From Gammaproteobacteria bacterium (GTDB lineage Bacteria > Pseudomonadota > Gammaproteobacteria > Eutrophobiales > Eutrophobiaceae), in assembly GCA_015661095.1 (NCBI GenBank), contig JACVQI010000018.1, forward strand, positions 1-26,555: a DNA stretch of 26,555 nt, read 5' to 3'. The notes below the pieces were generated by a model, which worked only from the letters and a program-made list of their open reading frames with translations, was not told the origin of the DNA and did not search any database. A program made the translations under genes and the position numbers. Positions within the stretch are counted from its first letter, which is position 1. Each line of letters begins with the position of its first letter. Positions 22,158 to 26,555 of the stretch are shown here, in pieces.

Positions 22158-22751
22158 TTATTCTCCGGATCCAAGTAACAGTTGATCGATCAGGTCACAG
22201 ATAGAATGGATTATTATAATATGTAATTCCTGAATTCTGGCAGTAGACCAGCTCGGCACACGGATTTCCAGATCAGTCCCTTCTATTAGTTCCGTTACCT
22301 GACCTCCTTCACGTCCGGTTAATGCTATGATTTGCATCTCCCGATCATGGGCGGCATCGATGGCATGGATGATATTATGCGAATCGCCGCTGGTACTGAT
22401 GGCCACTAGTACGTCGCCGGGTTGTCCGATCGACCTGATTTGTTTGGAAAAAACATCCGCATATTGGTAATCATTGGCGATGGCTGTCAGCGTTGCGGTA
22501 TCGGAAGCCAGGCAAAGCGCAGGCAATCCCGGTCGTTCCAATTCAAAACGATTCAGCATGATGGCTGAGAAATGTTGGGCGCTCGCCGCGGATCCGCCAT
22601 TGCCACAACTCAGGACCTTTTTCTCCTTTAATAAGCAATTAGTAATCATTTCTGCAGCCGTAACTATACCCGGCGCAATTTGTTCGCAAGTCTCATGGAT
22701 TAACTGAGTACTGACGTTGAAGTATTCTCGTATTCTTTGTAGTGGTTCCAT
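22158..22751 (-). CDS. diaA: SIS-domain protein DiaA (GmhA-like)
   Basis: DiaA binds DnaA and helps time replication initiation. It is related to the phosphoheptose isomerase GmhA. The SIS phosphosugar fold shows VLSCGNGGSAASAQHFSA (about 46-63) and VAISTSGDSHNI. The 197 residues match DiaA length, and the lpoA-yraN-diaA-dolP context is the DiaA locus. Catalytic isomerase activity is not excluded from sequence alone. The start is 9 bases from the yraN stop. Confidence 0.9.
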   Translation of the reverse strand: MEPLQRIREYFNVSTQLIHETCEQIAPGIVTAAEMITNCLLKEKKVLSCGNGGSAASAQHFSAIMLNRFELERPGLPALCLASDTATLTAIANDYQYADVFSKQIRSIGQPGDVLVAISTSGDSHNIIHAIDAAHDREMQIIALTGREGGQVTELIEGTDLEIRVPSWSTARIQELHIIIIHSICDLIDQLLLGSGE

Positions 22752-22760
22752 AACGGGAGA

Positions 22761-23126
22761 TTATGCCTCAAAGGCATTTTTTATCCATTCAATCCGTGCA
22801 GATTCGGGGGCTCCCGTCAGTAACACCACATCGAACCGGCAAATATCCTTGTTGGAACGCCTGTGATGTTGCAGATATTCCTGGCTGGTTACAATAATAT
22901 GGGTACGTTTCCCGCTGTCGATGGTTTCGACGGCGTGCATATACGAATTGTACCTCCGTGATCTGACTTCAATAAATACTGTGATTTCACCATCGCGCAT
23001 GATTAAATCAATCTCCCCCGTGTGGGAGCGGTAATTTTTTACCAGTAATTTGAGCCCCTGTTGCTTCAGATATTGATAAGCGATGTCTTCAGCGAGTTTA
23101 CCCTTTAGATGAGTATTTACCGGCAT
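22761..23126 (-). CDS. yraN: UPF0102 family protein YraN
   Basis: YraN has a restriction-endonuclease-like fold and unknown role. The motif set is present: GKLAEDIAYQYLKQQGLKLL, RSHTGEIDLIMRDGE with the acidic residues, and VFIEVRSR, the E-x-K/R-type active-site strand. ATG 23126 gives 121 residues. A TTG at 23150 is in frame but would overlap lpoA, whose stop is 7 bases upstream of the ATG. The conserved neighbours are lpoA and diaA. Confidence 0.93.
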   Translation of the reverse strand: MPVNTHLKGKLAEDIAYQYLKQQGLKLLVKNYRSHTGEIDLIMRDGEITVFIEVRSRRYNSYMHAVETIDSGKRTHIIVTSQEYLQHHRRSNKDICRFDVVLLTGAPESARIEWIKNAFEA

Positions 23127-23133
23127 TGCAAGG

Positions 23134-24981
23134 TTAAAACATTTGATCAATTACGACTGGCGTGCCCTGCGAAAATTTAGCCCACATGAGCCTTCTTTGT
23201 ATGTGACCATTCTCTGCCAGGAATAATTCACCGGTAACCCCCCGATAAGTAACGGAGTTCTGCGTTGCGAGCCGGATTAAATTTGATATGAGCTGATAGG
23301 CATCGATACCCAGGGCGTAGAAATGCCGATAGGCGGATTTATCCGCTGACCAGTGTTTATTGATGGATTGCTGCAGAAATGATTGCTGGATTTCGGGATC
23401 CAATACCCATGGCATATGGTTGAATATGACGTTATCCAGGTCTTTATCCTGTTGGGGATTATGTACGCCGGAAAAAATATCCGAAGTCGAGTAGATGGGG
23501 ATGCGGGCCTGATAAAACCGGAATTCCGGGACTATGCGCCTGGCTGACACGGGAGTGGCAGCCATGAAAACCATATCGGCGTCACTCCGGAGCCGAGTTT
23601 CACCCCTGATATTACGATTGAGACGGGTTCGCAGTTCAGCCACCCGCTGGTCACTGGAATTTGCATTCAGTAGCGACTTGACCCAGGTTTTGTATTCTTC
23701 CGTACTTTCCGGATATTTTATCTGCTCCATGATTTTTCCGCCGGAACCTTCCCATTGGGAGCGGAAAGCTTCAAACAATCTCTGACCTTTGTCATTGTCA
23801 GGAGTGATGACCAATGCCCGTTTATGACCGTCCAGTCTGGCCCGGTCGGCTACTTCCCGCGCCTCATCCTCGGAGGAGAGCCCGAACTGGATTAGCCTGG
23901 GCATTGGAGCATCCTGATCTGCCGGGAGTGTTTCGAGCATCGGCGTATCGACCTGATTAAGTGCGAGTGTGGTGACTTTCAGGCTGCTACTCGTCACCAG
24001 ATTCGCGATGGCGTTTTTTTCCAGGGGGCCGACAACAAAATTCGCCCCGTTTTCAACGGCCTGCAGATAAACACTATTGATATTTACGGCATCGCTGTCA
24101 TAAATGTTGATGATGGGTTTGTTATCATTCGCGGCGAACCAGGCCGCCAGAAACCCTTCGCGAATGGCCTGCGACGCCATCCCCAAGGGGCCGCTGAACG
24201 GCAGGCACAGGGCGATATGATCAGGCCGGATGTTACCCCGAGTGGCGGAGGTCAACATTTGCCGGACGATGGCTTCCCGGGCGGGGTGATCAGGATATTG
24301 CTCCTGCCACATGGAGATGGATAGTTGCAGTGACTCCGGTTTGAAGATCATGGATTGGTTGATAATCGCCAATTCCAACCAGCTAGCCAGTTCTGGCATA
24401 CTGGAACGGTATTGTTGCAAAGCGGTTAAATTCAGTTTATTCAATGCCGCCCAGATTTTTGTGTAATTTTGCGTCAGCTCATCCTGGCTTTTGAGCAGCT
24501 GTGACAAAGTAATGCGATTACGAACGACTTCGATAAAATTTCGCTGCGTCTCATAAGCCTGACTCCTGGTCTCGTAATATCGGATGAGCAGATTTTCCGG
24601 TGCGCCGGTTGGCGGATTGGAGTTCAAGAGAGTTAAAGCTTTTACAGGATCCTTCCCATGTATAGCGATTTTTGCCTCTAATATGCGATATAAAAATCTG
24701 TCTACGTCATTGTCTGTCCTGATGTCTTCCAGAATCGCACTGGCTGCATAGATGTCGCCTGCTTGTAAATAGATTTCTACCGCACTTTGCTGGTAGTGAA
24801 TGGCCTGGTCCGGATACAATTTGGATAGTTTCAGGGATTCTTCGGCGGCGAGCTGGTATTCCTTTACTTCCAGAAGCTTGGCGATACTTGCGTCCGGGTC
24901 GACAGTCTGGTCGGTTTTAGTGATCTCTGGTCCACAAGCCACCAGTGTCAGGAAACTGAAAATTATAATTATCAACCGCAT
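23134..24981 (-). CDS. lpoA: Penicillin-binding protein activator LpoA
   Basis: LpoA is an outer-membrane lipoprotein that reaches through the periplasm to activate the peptidoglycan synthase PBP1A. The signal peptide ends in the lipobox LVAC (Cys16). An N-terminal helical, TPR-like domain runs to about residue 250. The C-terminal part, from HIALCLPFSGPLGMASQAIR, has the fold of periplasmic substrate-binding proteins and includes ALGIDAYQL. The length of 615 is normal. It diverges from rsmI with only 59 bp between the start codons. Confidence 0.95.
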   Translation of the reverse strand: MRLIIIIFSFLTLVACGPEITKTDQTVDPDASIAKLLEVKEYQLAAEESLKLSKLYPDQAIHYQQSAVEIYLQAGDIYAASAILEDIRTDNDVDRFLYRILEAKIAIHGKDPVKALTLLNSNPPTGAPENLLIRYYETRSQAYETQRNFIEVVRNRITLSQLLKSQDELTQNYTKIWAALNKLNLTALQQYRSSMPELASWLELAIINQSMIFKPESLQLSISMWQEQYPDHPAREAIVRQMLTSATRGNIRPDHIALCLPFSGPLGMASQAIREGFLAAWFAANDNKPIINIYDSDAVNINSVYLQAVENGANFVVGPLEKNAIANLVTSSSLKVTTLALNQVDTPMLETLPADQDAPMPRLIQFGLSSEDEAREVADRARLDGHKRALVITPDNDKGQRLFEAFRSQWEGSGGKIMEQIKYPESTEEYKTWVKSLLNANSSDQRVAELRTRLNRNIRGETRLRSDADMVFMAATPVSARRIVPEFRFYQARIPIYSTSDIFSGVHNPQQDKDLDNVIFNHMPWVLDPEIQQSFLQQSINKHWSADKSAYRHFYALGIDAYQLISNLIRLATQNSVTYRGVTGELFLAENGHIQRRLMWAKFSQGTPVVIDQMF

Positions 24982-25040
24982 GCTATATTTCCGGTTACAG
25001 GCGTTTTGTGTTCGACCAGATAATTCAAGTGGAGTTTAAT

Positions 25041-25889
25041 GTGTCCGATAATTCCGGGGTATTGTATGTCATCGCAACACCGATTGGGAATCTCCAGGAT
25101 ATTTCCTTTCGGGCAAAACAGATCCTGCAGGAAGTTGACCTGATCCTGGCAGAGGATACCCGCCATAGCAGAATACTTTTGGAACACCTGCATATCGAAA
25201 CACCCATGCAGTCATATCATGAATTTAATGAACAGACGGCTATCCCTGACTTGCTGACGCTATTAAAGCGGGGGAGCAGACTGGCTTTGATATCCGATGC
25301 CGGCACGCCGTTGTTGTGCGACCCGGGCTATCCCTTGATTAAAGCGGCGCATGAACATGATATCAAGCTGGTCCCGATCCCCGGGCCTGCCGCAGTATTA
25401 ACTGCCTTATCCATATCCGGTATGGCTGTGGATAAATTCGTCTTCGAGGGTTTTTTAAGCGGCAAATCCGCGGCCCGGAGGAAGCGCTTGCAAGAACTCA
25501 CCCGGGAAACACGGACTCTGGTTTTTTATGAAGCCCCGCATCGTATCCTGGATTTTCTGCAAGAAGTACGGGATATCTTCGGCGCTGAGCGGATGATATG
25601 CGTGTGCAGGGAACTGACCAAGAAATTTGAAACCATTTACAGGGATAGTTGCGGCAAGGTGCTGGAAGTATTGGCCAGCGATCCTATGCAGCAAAAGGGC
25701 GAATTTGTTGTAATTTTAGAGGGAGCAGACATGGGACAGGCTCAGGAACCCGGCACCGGAGAAAGGATCGTTGAAATACTCCTAAAACATGGTATTCCCG
25801 TGAAACAGGCTAGCAGCATTACGGCGGAGATTACCGGTGCCAGGAAAAATGAACTCTACAAACTGGCGCTGCAACTCTCTGACCAATAA
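25041..25889 (+). CDS. rsmI: 16S rRNA (cytidine-1402-2'-O)-methyltransferase
   Basis: RsmI 2'-O-methylates C1402 in the decoding centre of 16S rRNA, using S-adenosylmethionine. The tetrapyrrole-methylase-like fold shows LYVIATPIGNLQDISFRA (8-25), AEDTRHS (37-43), ISDAGTPLLCDPG (84-96), PIPGPAAVLTALSISG and FEGFLSGKSAARRKRL. The open frame begins at a GTG at 25008, but GTG 25041 has GGAG at six bases spacing and gives 282 residues, the family length. lpoA and rsmI are divergent as in E. coli, and rnpB follows downstream. Confidence 0.95.
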   Translation: MSDNSGVLYVIATPIGNLQDISFRAKQILQEVDLILAEDTRHSRILLEHLHIETPMQSYHEFNEQTAIPDLLTLLKRGSRLALISDAGTPLLCDPGYPLIKAAHEHDIKLVPIPGPAAVLTALSISGMAVDKFVFEGFLSGKSAARRKRLQELTRETRTLVFYEAPHRILDFLQEVRDIFGAERMICVCRELTKKFETIYRDSCGKVLEVLASDPMQQKGEFVVILEGADMGQAQEPGTGERIVEILLKHGIPVKQASSITAEITGARKNELYKLALQLSDQ

Positions 25890-25912
25890 CAGGTGGAACC
25901 ACTATATCACGC

Positions 25913-25940
25913 TTGTACTTTGCGTTATTCGCTTTATACT
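25913..25940 (+). promoter_or_regulatory. Probable promoter for rnpB
   Basis: TTGTAC (25913-25918) and TATACT (25935-25940) are separated by 16 bp. The expected start near 25947 lies just before the first strand of the P1 helix of the RNase P RNA. Confidence 0.5.
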
Positions 25941-25952
25941 TTTGTTGTAACT

Positions 25953-26348
25953 CAATAGTTGGGAGTTGGCTGGATGATCGCTATCCCGTGAATACGGGGG
26001 AGAGGAAAGTCCGGGCTCCATCGGGCAAGGTGCCAGATAACTTCTGGGCGGCGTGAGCCGAAGGAAAGTGCCACAGAAAATATACCGCCCCGTTACTAAA
26101 CTGTTATGTCAAACATGACGTAAGAGTTTAGTAACGGGGTAAGGGTGAAAAGGTGCGGTAAGAGCGCACCGCGCTGATGGTAACATCAGTGGCAGGGTAA
26201 ACCCCACCTGGAGCAAGATCAAATAGGGATCCAATAGTGTGGCCCACACTGGATCCGGGTAGATCGCTAGAGTTGGACGGTAACGTTCACCCCAGATAAA
26301 TGATCATCCACGACAGAACCCGGCTTACAGGCTGACTCCCAACTATTG
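25953..26348 (+). ncRNA. rnpB: RNase P RNA (bacterial type A)
   Basis: This is the catalytic RNA that matures tRNA 5' ends. Conserved segments are GAGGAAAGTCCGGGCTCCAT, GGTAAGGGTGAAA-like sequence followed by GGTGCGGTAAGAGCGCACCG, GGCAGGGTAAACCCCACC, GGAGCAAGATCAAATAGGG and CGACAGAACCCGGCTTA. The P1 helix is long: 14 continuous pairs between 25953-25966 and 26335-26348. The P12 arm (26088-26139) is unusually long and regular, with 15 perfect pairs, a G-G mismatch and 8 more pairs closed by AACA. The 3' end is inferred from P1; no clear T-tract terminator follows. Confidence 0.97.
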
Positions 26349-26449
26349 GGTTACCTTCATATACCCTAGCGCTAAGAGGCTGGTGATAACCTCAGTGAAT
26401 ACAAGTCTGCAACAGTATTCCATATTTTTCCAGCACACATAATGGCACT

Positions 26450-26555
26450 TTAGCCCAATTCTACCTGCTCCTGTTTTTCGTATGCAGCGGTAGCTGCATC
26501 GATGCAGACATCCGGGGTGATATTTGCCCCGAGGTCTTTCAAGATTGAATTCAAG
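26450..26555 (-). CDS. C-terminal end of an unidentified protein (partial)
   Basis: The last 34 codons and TAA of a minus-strand gene that continues beyond the window read LNSILKDLGANITPDVCIDA, then ATAAYEKQEQVELG. The composition and helical character look like real coding sequence; the other minus-strand frames give Cys/Arg-rich strings. I do not recognise the family. It converges on rnpB across about 100 bp without other visible features. Confidence 0.6.
   Translation of the reverse strand, partial: LNSILKDLGANITPDVCIDAATAAYEKQEQVELG

Overview
The window looks like a chromosomal core region of a gammaproteobacterium with mid-range GC (about 50%, by eye). The evidence is the gene content: mlaFED with mlaB/mlaC, ibaG-murA, a DegS/AlgW-type protease beside petABC (cytochrome bc1), sspAB, dolP-diaA-yraN-lpoA-rsmI next to rnpB, and pdxB. 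It is not an enteric: it has a full bc1 complex, a short-form HisG that normally needs HisZ, and a class-I-like PPK2. I cannot name the genus.

Layout. 1-489: the tail of an unknown gene and a decayed CheY-like receiver gene. 625-2331: a CinA/MoaB-domain protein and PPK2, closed by a strong hairpin. 2410-2830: a minus-strand tRNA-Leu(CAA) with an unusual upstream region holding a hairpin array and a second copy of the tRNA 5' end. 2831-7663: queA-tgt-yajC (queuosine plus a Sec accessory, without the usual secDF), then pdxB-purN-gloA. 7750-8163: a convergent exported DUF4399-type protein. 8429-11553: the Mla phospholipid transport operon in the order F-E-D-B-C, followed at once by a probable 152-bp MITE. 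12030-15359: ibaG-murA-hisG-hisC, with hisD missing, ending in a ~120-bp imperfect palindrome. 15557-16717: a DegS-like protease (minus). 16768-19806: a structured leader with a 30-codon ORF, then petA (frameshifted), petB and petC. 19876-21543: sspA, sspB, a macrodomain protein. 21577-24981 (minus): lpoA-yraN-diaA-dolP. 25041-26348: rsmI and the RNase P RNA. 26450-end: the 3' end of an unidentified minus-strand gene.

Functional themes are envelope maintenance (Mla, MurA, LpoA, DolP, DegS), translation and tRNA modification (QueA, Tgt, RsmI, rnpB, tRNA-Leu), respiration (bc1), and stress or proteolysis adaptors (SspA/SspB). The genes themselves are mostly ordinary. The unusual signals are non-coding or broken: the alternating hairpin array between two tRNA 5' ends, the MITE with mutually exclusive stems after mlaC, the palindrome after hisC, the petA leader with a small basic ORF, the single-base frame break in the Rieske gene, and the receiver pseudogene with a lost phospho-acceptor.
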